A DNA stretch of 64,000 bases. It comes from Brugia malayi (lineage: Eukaryota; Nematoda; Chromadorea; Rhabditida; Onchocercidae). This document shows positions 36,486 through 48,320 of the stretch, one piece after another (position 1 is the first letter of the stretch; the number at the start of each line of letters is the position of its first letter). The notes beneath the pieces are model-generated. The model searched no databases and was not told where the DNA came from. It saw nothing but the letters and a program-made list of their open reading frames with translations. A program made the position numbers and the translations under genes. The stretch lies in assembly GCF_000002995.4 (NCBI RefSeq), contig NW_025062479.1, positions 19,774,721-19,838,720 of the forward strand, written 5' to 3'.

Positions 36486-39400
36486 TCAAAGTAATATAGC
36501 TTTAATTTTTGGCTGATTTTCAGATTCGTCAAAACATATCCCAGCATACTGACAAATAAATTGACTATGTGCTCGCACATCGATGAAAACGCTTCCGTCT
36601 AAACTAATATCGACGATTGGTTCATCTGTCGCTGTAATTTGATTGATAAGTATATAAATTTTGAAATTTCTAAGCAAGTCTTTGCATACTTTGTTTTGAA
36701 TTACTACAACTTATTGAAGCAATTAATAATAAGAAATAATAATGCGAATTAATAATGAAATAATAAATAAATAGTAATAAGGATAGTGAAGATTAAGTAT
36801 CAAATGATAAAAAGAAGATTTCAAAGTTTTTTTTTTTTCTTAAAAAATATAATAAAATGAATGAGAAAATCACTTTGCTATCTTAAAAAAGAATGCCTAA
36901 TAGAAAATTAAGAAGAAATTAACTACGTATTAATTCTTCCAAAAGTTATTAATTTATATCATGTAAGTATCACATAAGTGAAATTTATTTGGACTTTTCT
37001 GAAAATATACTGAAATTTAAAATACCATCTTTCGTGTTAATTGCCATATTAATAATTCGACAATCTGTCCCAGCAGAAGCAATTCCAGCAATATTCCATG
37101 CGCCCCTTTTAGTCTTGAACATTAATCCAGCACCACTATCACCCTGTTTGAAGAAGAATTTACTTTAAGTTGTAAAATTTTTAACTCTTCAACAATTTTA
37201 TTCGAGCTTCAAATTTTAAAATTTTGGGAATTACGAAATATATTCCTCCTTACCGAACACATATTTGTTTCTTGTAATTCGGATGTGCATAATTGGTCAT
37301 CTATTCGATCCGGAACTTGGTCTTCCAGTACACAGTCGATACGTGTGACATTTATTGTTGCTAATGCTGTTGTTTTTTTCATTCGAGTTGCTAAAAAAAA
37401 AAAAAAAGAAAAACATCTGCATTGCTAGAAGTAATAGTTCATTTTTGCAACTAATTAAATTTTCTGTACTTCAAGACTTAAACATACAAATTTGTAAAGT
37501 ACTTTTGACTTCATGAAAAAGTTACTTGCTCACTTGAAGATAACTTCATTTGTGTTTTGTGAACATTTGTGAAAATTTGCTAATTATGACAAATAAAACT
37601 TACGATCAGAACCTCTGGCATACAAAGTGAAAGTATTCGGAATAAAATCATGCGGTTGTGTAATGCATGCAACATCATCCAGTGCTGCCCAAAATTTTAT
37701 AATAATTTTCAAAAGGAAATTTTAAAAAAATCTAACTAACTTTACAAAAAATAAACTAAAACAAAATCTAACCATTTTTAATTTAACAGTAACGATAGCA
37801 ATATCATTGTGTAAGCAAGGACCCGTGAGATAATCAGCCGGAATTGCTATCTGCAACAATATCACGTTTCTAGGTACACATATATCACAAGACTTACTTT
37901 TCAAGCATATTACAATTATTTATCGTTATCATTATCTATCTACTAGGTCAGATAGAAATATCGGAGACAAATACTTATTTATAATTATTGAGTGATGCAG
38001 AATTAATTCTGATGATCTGATGTGAGCAATGATGATGTGTTTGTGAAAACACGAGACGAAAACTTTACTTCGAAGTTTCGTAAAATAAGACAAGTATTAA
38101 ATGGTTTCCAAAAAATAAATTGAAAAATCAAACAAACTTAAAAAGTCTCAATCAGATGTTAGATAACTTCAAATATTGAAAAAATAATACAAATTTCGAC
38201 GTAATCTTTGATAAAATAAAGATTTTTATTTTGCAAAAAACAAATTACATTTTTGATATTTACTGATCGTGCCATTTGTTGAAAATCTGAACAAACATCT
38301 TTGGAAAATGGTAAACAACCGCCACCATAATACACTTTCCATCTTTTACTGCTCAATATTTGGGTTACAGTTCTTCTGGAAATTATTTGAAACTTTCTAT
38401 ACAACTTTTTAAAAATCTCATTAATAAATCATTTTTTTCAATATTACCAGCAAATTTGTCGCTTCGTGTAAATCATTGATAATTTTTTGCTGATTACTTG
38501 AGCTTACAATCTTCAAAAAGAAAAGCTAACAATTTCAACTGCATAAAATTTCAAAAAAAAGCAAATTATACAAAAAAAAAAAAAAAAAAATTAGAGAGCA
38601 AATTTTTTTTTAAAAAAAGATTTGAAAAAATACAGGAATAGTTCTTACTGCTCACAATCTTTTTGAATAAAACAATGGGCAGCTGTTAACACATGCCTAT
38701 CTGATATCATTGTGCCGGAACAGCCTAACTGCATACCTTAAAATTCGTTATTTCAATTTCGTTTTAGAAGAAAAGGGAGGTTAGTGTTTAAACTCACTGA
38801 ATATAAAATAATATTGTTACTAATAGATTATTCAATTGCAATAAAAAATTTGACAAGTTTGTATTTAATGAACGATCATTAAGCATAAAATTTTAATTGA
38901 AAAAAAAGAAGTAAATTGTACCATTTTTTGAATATTGTAAATGAACCGAAAATGGTGCTTCAATTTGTTTTACATTGATACCACCCATTAAGAAACGCGC
39001 AATTATCTTACTTGTTTGTTTATTTGTTATCGCTTCACGAGCAAAACGTCGAGGTGCGTAAAATTAATTTAATTAAATGTATGAATCATTTTTTTATTTA
39101 AGTCATATTCATTTATGTAAAATATAATTATGAGATGATTGAAGAAAGTAATTGGGAACAATTTCTTTAGAGAAAATAAAGAAAATTTCTTTACAGAAAA
39201 TAAGGTTTGTGCTAAATTTGTTTATATTAATCGTATTTTATACGTACAGAACATGCAAATCTAGATTATATCAACATGTGTACGTATATGTAACTTATCA
39301 TAAATTTATATTTTTTTTACAATGCAAAAAAAGCTATTTGTCATATTGTTGGAACTTTTAAATATCACGCAAAATTTATATGAGTTTAACGTGAAATATT

Positions 39401-40120
39401 GTAATCATCGGAGTGAATTTTTTGAAATATAAATTTAGATAGCAAAAAGTATATTTGCGCACGTGATAATCATTCATATTATCAGCTCGGCATCTCATCC
39501 ATAATCTTTCAACTTCCTCTGTTGTCAGTCGTGATAACAATTCCGCTGTTTCATCAACAAATAATACCATTGCATAAAAACAAATATATATTATTCTGAA
39601 AGAAGGAAAAAGTCAATTTAATCAATTAAATTTAATTTACATTCTTTATATCAAGTTTTACTGATTTAATTTTGCTTTTTTACTTTATAAGAATTTTGAC
39701 GATTTGCAACTGATAGAATAAATCAATCGATTTAGATTCATTAAAATTTCATTGAAGACAAAATTACAGAAAAACGATATCAACAGAAGAGGAAATTTTT
39801 CAGCTTTGTCAAAATAAAGTTTTACTGATGAGAAAATTTCCGGAAAATTAATTAACGGATCAGAAAATTTGAGGCTTTTTCCTTTTCTTTCTTAATTCCG
39901 TACTTTTGCTATGCACTTATTTACTGAAAATATTTTACTCTATCAAAGATTATTATGAAGTAAATCAAATATATTTAAATGCTTAAATTTATACACATAA
40001 GGAAAAAAAATAAATAAGTAAACAAGTAAACAAATAATAAATGGATATTAATCGATAAAATCTTAAGAAAATGTTTGGAAATAATCAATTTAATAAAACC
40101 TAAACATACCTGTAATTCAT
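36486..40120 (-). CDS. Secreted trypsin-like serine protease (S1 family, nematode type)
   Basis: Ten minus-strand exons: 40120-40110, 39595-39463, 39006-38922, 38736-38649, 38375-38249, 37850-37763, 37684-37604, 37390-37254, 37143-37026 and 36631-36486. They total 1014 nt and 337 aa. A hydrophobic N-terminus (MNYRIIYICFYAMVLFV) looks like a signal peptide. Next comes a Leu/Glu segment with a Cys typical of nematode S1/DUF316-type propeptides, then MGGINV in place of the usual activation IVGG. The catalytic triad is complete: His97 in LTAAHC, Asp164 in HNDIAIV, Ser253 in GDSGAG. The C-terminus VFIDVRAHSQFICQYAGIC is the usual final helix. The absence of a classic IVGG makes zymogen activation uncertain. 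Exon 6 uses a weak GTTTTA donor, chosen because it restores phase. GATA motifs lie upstream (40602-40609, 40906-40917), which would suit gut expression. Confidence 0.9.
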
Positions 40121-40601
40121 AATCGACAAATGATAGGAATTAAGTGAAATGTGAAAAAAGCTTTTCTTCCAAATTATTTGTTGATTACACGATTTATTTC
40201 AAATGATTTGCTCACTTTGAAAGAATGCATTTTCATAAACATAATAGTTTCTGTATGTTTTACATAAAATTTACATGAAGAAAGTTTAAAATTATGGAAA
40301 AATTGGAATGTCGGTGTCAATCTTTGATAAAAAGTGAAAAAAAAAATGAAATGTTTTATACTTTTTGTGAGTTATAACTAAATACAAAATAAAATATTTA
40401 GATTTCCTTTTTTATTTTATTTTATTTTTTTGTTTCGTCAAAAAAAAATTGACAGGATATTATGGAATAATTTGAATTCAAAAATGAATAGCGTATTTGT
40501 CAATTATTGCTTAACAACAATGGATTAACATTACTTCCAAGTTTTATCAGTCGCAGCACTTCCTTTTTGTTATTGTCATAATCAAAAATCATTAATTCAT
40601 T

Positions 40602-40609
40602 ACTGATAA
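40602..40609. promoter_or_regulatory. ACTGATAA GATA-factor site
   Basis: An exact match to the extended GATA motif known for worm intestinal genes (ACTGATAA), about 480 bases upstream of the protease start codon. Confidence 0.5.
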
Positions 40610-40905
40610 AGATCGAATAAACTTAATTGATTAATTGTTTGTTGGTTACAAAGCAATACTATCTCCAAAATAATAATGAAGTCGTTATTTTTGTCATCTT
40701 TTTGCCATCCGCCTTTTCTTTACTGATTAAAAAAATATGCAATCATTATTTCTTATTAGATAATTAATTTAATTTGACTTAATTATGTTATAAGTAATCA
40801 GTAATAATCCATTGTGGTTTTAATTATTCAATATATTGTTATTATCCTTATATTTAAAAATATATCATAGAAATCAAATAACAGCTGGTAATTATCATGG
40901 ATACT

Positions 40906-40917
40906 TTGATAAGATAA
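40906..40917. promoter_or_regulatory. Tandem GATA motif
   Basis: TTGATAAGATAA holds two overlapping GATAA cores, about 790 bases upstream of the protease start. GATAA cores are frequent in AT-rich DNA, so function is inferred only. Confidence 0.4.
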
Positions 40918-41508
40918 AGATTTTTAAATAAGTGATGTAATTTGCATATTGAAATTGAAATTTTCATAAAATCATCAACAGCTGAAATAAAAATGTCATT
41001 TTGAAGCGTAAAAGTGTGGTGTTGTCACACGTTAAATTTAAAGTAATGAAATCAGCAAGAAAGCAGAAGGATGAAAGACGGTCACTTAATTTGAATTAAT
41101 TAATTCATCATTAAAAAATTTGTATATTTCCATTTTTTTTAACTTTTTCATTTAATCTAAGCTATATATATATATAATTTTCTAATATGGTAATAAATTT
41201 TTCTGACGCATAATTTTCATCACTTATTATTCGTCTTTAATCATAAAAACAATTAAATATTCTAAAGTTGCAGATTTTAATCTAATTAATTGAAAATGTG
41301 CTACAATTTAAATTGTCTAAACATAGCTTAAAATTTCAATTAACAAATAATCATTAAAGCGAACGAAACGTTGATATATTTAATGCTACAAATTATCGCC
41401 ATTCGAGATATGGAAATGAAATGGATAAATCTTCAAAAAATTCCAAACAAATAATCAATAATCCAAAATTATCTAATTGTATTCAAAATATTCGATTGAT
41501 TTGTTTTT

Positions 41509-41511
<3 letters not shown>

Positions 41512-41555
<44 letters not shown>
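41512..41555. repeat. (AT)n microsatellite
   Basis: About 22 uninterrupted TA/AT units, roughly 100-200 bases upstream of the SH2 coding exon. Confidence 0.95.
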
Positions 41556-41561
<6 letters not shown>

Positions 41562-41650
41562 CCAAAATTTTCAAAAATATTAAAACATCTACAAAAAATT
41601 GCAAACTTTCATTAGGTTTTTTTTTGACAAACAAAAAAAAAAAATAATGA

Positions 41651-42856
41651 AAATTAAGAAAAATTTATTGCCATATTTCACTGTTGACAATAAGAAATAT
41701 TCAAGTTAAGCGACCACAAGTTGTACCGCCAACATTAAACGAATTTACCAGATGGCGCTATATTGGTGTTTGTACAAAGCAAGAAGCTGAATCATTTGTT
41801 CAGTGTTTGACAGAATTTCGTTTGTATCATCAATGGGATAAATCGGTAACTCTTTTAATCATTTCCATCATTAGTATACTTTTTAATTAACCTGGCATCA
41901 TTTAAGGACAATCTAATATTAGCTATTTAATTTATCTGTCTATAAATCTATCATCATTATCATCTTGATTCGTTAAAATAATAAACAATCTAATAAAATA
42001 ATAATAAATAATAAATAATTGTACTAACACCATATTAAAAACTTGTTACTTAAAAAAAATGATTAAAATTATCGATGTTTTTTTCCAAAATTGTTCGAGT
42101 TTCAAAATCTATCTAATTTCAACACTGCCCTTAAAAATTAGACATTTTTAAGATTTGCGTTTGGATTAGCTATATTTCTAGACTGAAGCAAGAAACGATA
42201 ATTGTATGTTGTAAAGTGACAATCTGATTTGAATTGAATGTATTAGCAGCTTTCAGATCAACCTAGACGTTATCGACCATCTACCACTTACAGTGATATA
42301 TCGTTCATCGGTTGGTGATCACTTCCACTGGCTTGTTCGAACAATGGGTGAGATAATTGAAAACAAGTATGGACCAATTAATTATTTATTCATTCACTTT
42401 CAATTTTTAAAATTTTGTCTAGCCTAGATTAGCAAAACACTAGATTAATCAATCAAAAATCAGCTATAATTTGCGGCTAAATATATTGAAACTGATGTGA
42501 TTATTAGTGATACTAAAATCAGCTACCTGCTTTCTATTTCGATTCACTTCATGCTTGAATCTAACGTAAAATAATTAAATGATTGGAGCAAAAATGTAAT
42601 ATATATTGCTATTGCATCTACATCTTTGTAAAACAAGTGATATTTCCACTAATTCGCAATTCAAACAACGATGATACACTTTTTAATGTTATGTTAGAAA
42701 ATTTTCAGTGATACAAAACAGAGAGAATATAAAATTCGAAGTTATTACATTGAACATAGTGGACCATCGTTACCAACTCTAAATGAACTCATTCGATGCT
42801 ACGAAAATCGTACATACAACAGATATGGTTATGTTGACGTATTCGGATTACCATAA
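41651..42856 (+). CDS. Small SH2-only protein (5' end unresolved)
   Basis: Three exons with consistent phase: 41651 (or later)-41845, 42257-42366 and 42709-42856, ending in a stop. They encode about 140-150 aa that are nearly all one SH2 domain. TRWRYIGVCTKQEAESF corresponds to the W-x-G..EAE start. VIYRSSVGDHFHWLVR is the central sheet with the phosphotyrosine-binding Arg (YRSS for FLVRES). The last exon has YKIRSYYI, then SLPTLNELIRCYENRTY, the C-terminal strand and helix. SH2 domains dock phosphotyrosine peptides. With no other domain seen, this would be an adaptor or competitor. No ATG precedes the domain in the open frame, so a separate first exon is expected upstream. A GTATGG donor for exon 2 was chosen because the nearer GTGAGA puts exon 3 out of phase. 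Confidence 0.75.
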
Positions 42857-43006
42857 AAATAATTTCATTCAGTGTTATAATGTCTTTTCCTCAAAACTTC
42901 CAAGAAATTTTTATCAGAATTGAAAGACCCGGGTTTCTAGTAACGGTCACTAAACTATAAGTCATGACTTGCGTGCTACTGCATATTTGTATACGGGAGT
43001 GCATTC

Positions 43007-43012
43007 AATAAA
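43007..43012 (+). terminator. Poly(A) signal for the SH2 gene
   Basis: AATAAA about 150 bases after the stop codon of the SH2 protein. Confidence 0.6.
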
Positions 43013-43553
43013 TGATTTCTCACCGCAACTAAGCAGCAAATCTTGACTTCCAATTTTGCTAGAACAAATCCATAATGAACGTAGTCTCATTTTTGTTTAT
43101 CGTCTTTCACTGAACGACTCAGCAAATCAATTGAAGGCAAAATCAGCATTGGTGCGGATTTCAGTTTTTGACTCGCTCATCAGTCCCACTAGAATTTGTA
43201 AAGTTTGTTTCATGTCATTCCACTACAGATTCAGAAACAAAATTTGTATTTAAAAAACAGCAACAGTGCAGCACAGGATCGACAAACGATACAATAATTA
43301 ACTCACTAATTATCATTCAACCCAACGAAACGGTCAAAAAAGAAAAACAAAACAATGGAGGAACATGTCATCTTACCTCCCTTTACGAAAACAATTTAAA
43401 ACAATGCTATCAATTCCTAAAAATGCAAACAAGTTAATCTTGAGTCCTGAAAAAGCACTCCTGATCCTTAACGCATGAAAACAGCAATCAAAAAGAAAAA
43501 AAAATGGCAGAAAACAAAAAGAAAACGTCATGTAGGCATAGTAACAAAGGCAT

Positions 43554-43587
<34 letters not shown>

Positions 43588-43728
43588 GTATAATTTAGGG
43601 AAAACCAGAATTTTAAACAGCTTAGTTAACAATACAGAACCCAGCCCGAGTTCGCTGAATTACAATAACTGTAATCAACAATGGAATAGCATAGCAATAC
43701 AAATATCATGACATCATTATCACGGCCT
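43013..43728. other. Convergent 3' spacer between the SH2 gene and eIF4A
   Basis: A/C-rich on the plus strand, with a 30-base A run at 43555-43584. The overlapping open frames here are low complexity (Lys-rich, from A runs) and lack splice support. It probably contains the 3' UTR of eIF4A on the minus strand. Confidence 0.5.
43555..43584. repeat. 30-base poly-A tract
   Basis: An uninterrupted A run, about 150 bases downstream of the eIF4A stop on the opposite strand (poly-T in the eIF4A sense). Confidence 0.95.
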
Positions 43729-46700
43729 TTAAAGCAAATTTGCAATATCCATCGGCATTTCTTCAATCTGTGTATTATAAAAACTTTCAATATCCTTCAT
43801 CATTCGCATGTCAGTTTCCGTTATGAAATTTATTGCTACACCCTTTCGCCCGAAACGTCCCGACCGTCCAATTCTGGAAATTTTCAGATCACTGAATGCT
43901 AGTTATTCCTCGTTACCATTTCACATCATTAATTCAGATTCAGCACCACTTCCCCTTTTAAAAAATTCATTTGCGCTTCATCACCCATCCATTTAACGAC
44001 GTTCAATTTCAAAAACAAAACAACATGCAATTTCGAATGACTCACCGGTGGATATAATTCTCACGATTGCTTGGAAGGTCGTAATTGATTACCAATGAAA
44101 CTTGCTGAACATCTATCCCACGTGCCAACAAGTCCGTAGTAATAAGGACACGGGAGGAGCCTGATCGGAATTCGCGCATAATTACGTCACGCTCATTTTG
44201 CTCCATTTCGCCATGCTGAACATTATCCGGTTTCGATAAGAAAATGGAATGCTAATAAAACGAATTACTTCCGAAAAATTAATAGCAGGATCAACATTAG
44301 TTGATCAACATCAAAATATGATCGGAATGCAAACTGAGGAAAGTTTTCGAAAAAATGAATAAAATCATTGAACAAACAAGAAGTCATCCAGATATAACAA
44401 ACCATGCAGGAAACAGTGTACTTTTCTTTACTCATTTGAGCTGCAAGGTAATCAACCTTCCTACGAGTATTACAGAAGATGACGGCCTGAGTTACATTAA
44501 CTGTGGAATATAAATCACAAAGTGTCTCGAATTTCCATTCCTGCAATACTTTAAGTTTCAAAATGCAAATTACTTGATCGATATTCGAAATACATTAAGA
44601 TTAATTCCATATGTGTATTCTCTATTAATTGCACGGCTGTGGCTGACGCCTATTTTCTCCATAGAAACCATGTCAATATGCGGATGCACCAGTTGCAGGT
44701 GAACCAAATAATCTACCCCTACTCTTCTCATACCCTTTTCACGGCAATCCATATTCAAATATAATTAAGCAGAAAAACAACGAAAACAGCCGTGCTTCTT
44801 TCTCGACGTTTATGTAGAACTGCCTGATGCCTTCAAGGGTAAGCTCTTCTCTCTTCACTAAGATACGTATGGGATCATTCATGAAACGATTTGTTACTTC
44901 CAGAACTTCCGATGGCATCGTAGCCGAAAGGAGCACTACCTGAAAGAAAAGTGCCACTTTAAAAATGTTTGAAAATGATAATACAATAAATATAAGGAAC
45001 GAACAGCAGCAAGAATACCTGAACATCACTCGGCATACATTTGAAGACATCATAAATTTGCTCCTTAAATCCACGAGAAAGCATTTCGTCTGCTTCATCA
45101 AGCACGAACATTTTGATGTTATTGGTTTCTAAAATGAGTAGTCCCTTGAATAAAGCTATTTTTCCAGACATCAAAGTATTTTCTTTAATTTTTTGAAACC
45201 TTCAAAGCTAGTTTAATGTGGAAAATAAGTTCAATATAACCACAACTTACGGAGAGACTGGCGTGTAATCATATCATTAACACGGCCGGGTGTACCAACT
45301 ACAACGTGAACACCAGACTCCAATTTACGCTGATCATCACGAACATTTGTACCTCCAATTGATGCATGGCACTTCACGCCAAGATATTCACCCAACGATA
45401 GCATCACTTTTTGTATCTAAATCCTTTACAATATAACCTGAATTCGCAATTCCCTGTTTTACTTCCTCTAAAGTAATGACCGATCAAAAATGTTCGCTTA
45501 ACACAAATCTTGATATGGCGAAAGGAAGCCAAGAAACAAGACTCAACATCTTCGAGCTCAGCTGCTAAACATAAAATCGCCATTTCCTAGTCCGTGAGGG
45601 CAAGTTATATCATCATCGCTCGAACAACTTTCTGCGCATCCAACAAAAACTCCATTCTTAGCATATAGATTACTGAACCTATATGTGCATAAAAACTCTA
45701 TTTCTCTCCTACTTTGCACTCCTTCTCCGATATTTAAATGAAATCTACTGGAGTTAAAAACACACCTGCTGCGCCAACTCACGAGTAGGTGCCATTACAA
45801 GGGCTTGAACTTCTGGGATGGTTTCATCAATATTTTGAAGTACAGCTACGGAAAAAGTGGCCGTTTTTCCAGTTCCAGATTGTGCTTGCGCAATGACATC
45901 ACGTTCTGTAACAGAAAAACCGAAAGAAGAACAAGAACAGAACACACAAATGCGACGTCATGATATTTCATGGATCGTGTTCGGGAGATCCAAAAATCCA
46001 ATTAAAAAGACCCAAATTCGATTCCTCCTTTCACGAAAAAAAAAGAAACGACAACTTTTTTTTTCTGAATTTTTTTAATGCGGAGTCGCTCCTTCCTTAT
46101 GATTCTATTTCCTAATGGTCGAATAGATGAAACAAACCGACATAGAGAGAACCTCGAGAATTAAGGCAGCAAAAAGCATGTGATATGATAGTGCGACGCA
46201 ACATAGTGACTCAATATGTCTGATTAAAAAAGATGAGAAGAGTCAAACAAGACAAAACGATCGGGAAAAGACCATGTAAGTCTTGGATTCTAACTAGCAA
46301 CTTTGCCCTCCATTACCATTCTTCATTCTCACTTATTCACAATAAGTATCACGAAACGAGACTTACGAAGAGCCAAAATTTCGGCACACCTTAAAACAAA
46401 TCTATATGAAATTTAATAATCTGCTTTAGTGGTATGAGACTGTCAATTTACTGACTTTATACTTTTCGTCTCTTGACTTACTTTTGGTGCACGGAATAAT
46501 GGCACGTTGCTGGATAGCGGATGGCTTCTCAAAACCAAACGCATAAATTCCACGAAGAAGATTTTCTTTTAAACCCATTTCATCGAAGTTTTCGCATACA
46601 TATTCCCAATTACTCTATAAATGAAACATTCATTTCGATTTGTGACAATATAAACTTCTAAGTCTCACTTCCACCAAGATGTTTCCCCACCACAAATAAT

Positions 46701-46943
46701 CCCAGCAAATCATACCTCAATAAGACCATCAGAATCCAAAGGCGCCTGAATCGGCGCAGGGGCGCCAGCGGCTTCACCGTCGTCTACATGTTTCTGCCTA
46801 CAAATTCTGCTGACTGGCAACATACGAAATGCTTCTAACAAATTTGTGACCTATTTAATTCGAAATTAAAACACAGAAATATGCAAAAGATATCAGTTCA
46901 AGAAGAATATCTGAAACACATACTGTTGATTGGCATCAGTCAT
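43729..46943 (-). CDS. inf-1: Eukaryotic initiation factor 4A (DEAD-box RNA helicase)
   Basis: Ten minus-strand exons: 46943-46924, 46797-46716, 46614-46482, 45905-45766, 45416-45251, 45128-45019, 44939-44796, 44540-44403, 44215-44046 and 43873-43729. They give 1248 nt and 415 aa, close to the usual 400-410. All helicase motifs are seen: Q motif ([10 protein letters not shown], about 61-70), Walker A (AQSGTGKT, about 86-93), PTRELAQ, GG and TPGR, DEAD (191-194), SAT (222-224), ARGID and [11 protein letters not shown] (from 367). It unwinds 5' UTR structure as part of eIF4F in the cytoplasm. The N-terminal exon is tiny (20 nt, MTDANQ). The join between exons 7 and 8 has no in-phase GT donor. 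The conserved protein alignment puts the exon end before GCACGG, implying a GC-AG intron. Residues [15 protein letters not shown] form the usual variable leader. Confidence 0.96.
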
Positions 46944-47094
46944 GTCAGGATCGCCGAACAAAACGAAAAAAATTCGCGTTTAGAGTGAAAATAGATAAAA
47001 CCACTTCCGGTAAATAGCTGAAAAAGGATGAGTAAATGCAATAATCAGTTACATGAATTTCAAATTTAAAAGGCATTTAAAAGGCACCAGCGCC

Positions 47095-47330
47095 TGACCA
47101 CTCGGAAAAACGCAGACACGCACATTTACACAATAGACACAAGCATATATACAGGTATACATGTAACACAGAAAAGCGCTCAGACATACACACGGACAGG
47201 CACTTGCGTACATGCACAGACATATAAAGACAATTTTTAATAAGAAGCACATCAACACAAATCAACATGCATGCATATATACCTACAGAAATGTATATGC
47301 AGGAAACGATATCCATACAACAGCACAACT
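47095..47330. repeat. CA/CATA-rich low-complexity tract
   Basis: Alternating purine-pyrimidine sequence with repeated ACAC, ACAT, CATGCATGCATAT and GTATAC, upstream of eIF4A. It creates open minus-strand frames full of Cys/Val that are not protein-like. Confidence 0.6.
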
Positions 47331-47922
47331 TATATTCTCATTCTCCTATATATCACATGTAAACCTTTAATTTCAATCTGCACAGCATATTAATGAACAA
47401 CCATGCTTCACTCCCTCATAAATTCAACGTTGTAAACTCAAATACTTAGACGTATTTATCACTATATGGCCGCGAGTGTCTCACAGACGCAATATCAACC
47501 AACATAAGCGTATATATACTCAGCACTAACAATACTCAAACACACACACAGCAAACAGTCAATGAAAGTAAGGTCAACGACATTACCAATCTACGACAAC
47601 ACCAGATGACACAACCACCTAACAGATGCAATCACAGCCTAAACTGACCTCACTCGCTACTATTTACTGCGCGGGGCACGAAAATACGATCAAATGCAAC
47701 TGAATGTACGAATTAATCTTCGACCCGCATTCGAAATACGAATGAGTAAACTTCGAACAAAACGTCTGTGATAAAATTGAAAAATTGTTGTATGATGAAG
47801 TAAGGTAAGGTAAAGTGAAGTGGTAGTTTTATTTAGTAATCATTTGTAATAAGAATTTCATTCGGCAGTAATTTTTCGAAAGGACTGTTAGAAAAAGTAG
47901 AATGAAAATTAATTAGCTTATT

Positions 47923-47973
47923 TTGAAAATTAGCTTATTAAGTTGAAACTAAGCTTAATAAGTTAATTTTCAA
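47923..47973. repeat. 20-bp hairpin with one mismatch
   Basis: Arms 47923-47942 and 47954-47973 pair at 19 of 20 positions around an 11-base loop. The left arm also resembles the sequence immediately before it (AATTAGCTTATTTTG), suggesting local duplication. Confidence 0.8.
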
Positions 47974-48230
47974 TTGAGGAAAATTTCTCGGTAGCTAAAT
48001 CATATAAATAGTCTCTTTCTGTATTGTTATATAAAGTACATATTTTCCTTTTTTTTTTTATAGTTTTATATGTCACATATGAATTAATCCGGGATAATCT
48101 GAGAAATCGTAATTGCAGTGAAGATTTGTTATTGTTCGTTTGTGTTTCGAAGATAGTTGGTCTGATAACTCTGGGCTTTTGATACTTATCTGTGGTTATT
48201 TCAATTGAAGCTCATAAGCGTAGTAAGAAG

Positions 48231-48320
48231 AATTATTAAAGATTTCCTTGTCGGAACAAGCTAATTAATTTTTTTAAGTAAGAAATAAGCTAAGAAAAAT
48301 TATTAAAGATATCTTTGTCG
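48231..48320. repeat. 23-bp direct repeat pair
   Basis: Copies at 48231-48253 and 48298-48320 begin AATTATTAAAGAT, end TTGTCG and differ at two positions. Spacing is 67 bases. Confidence 0.8.

Larger units (their letters stand above)
40121..41650. other. Divergent promoter region of the protease and SH2 genes
   Basis: About 1.5 kb between divergent genes. It contains ACTGATAA at 40602-40609, a double GATAAGATAA at 40908-40917 and an AT dinucleotide repeat near the SH2 gene. The first coding exon of the SH2 gene, if separate, must lie here but was not identified. Confidence 0.5.

Noticed and set aside
37684..37850. Frame shift in the protease after the Asp exon
   Set aside because: Using the first GT donor breaks phase, but a GTTTTA donor ten bases further restores it and yields a sensible sequence, so no lesion is needed.
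38448..38502. Extra protease exon between the His and Asp exons
   Set aside because: It has a plausible acceptor and donor and joins exon 4 in phase, but then leaves the next exon out of phase. Skipping it gives a perfect join.
43475..43711. 78-codon Lys-rich frame
   Set aside because: It is driven by a 30-base A run and lies in the convergent 3' spacer.
47049..47328. Cys/Val-rich minus-strand frames of 69-83 codons
   Set aside because: They arise from CA/CATA-rich low-complexity DNA upstream of eIF4A and have no splice or homology support.
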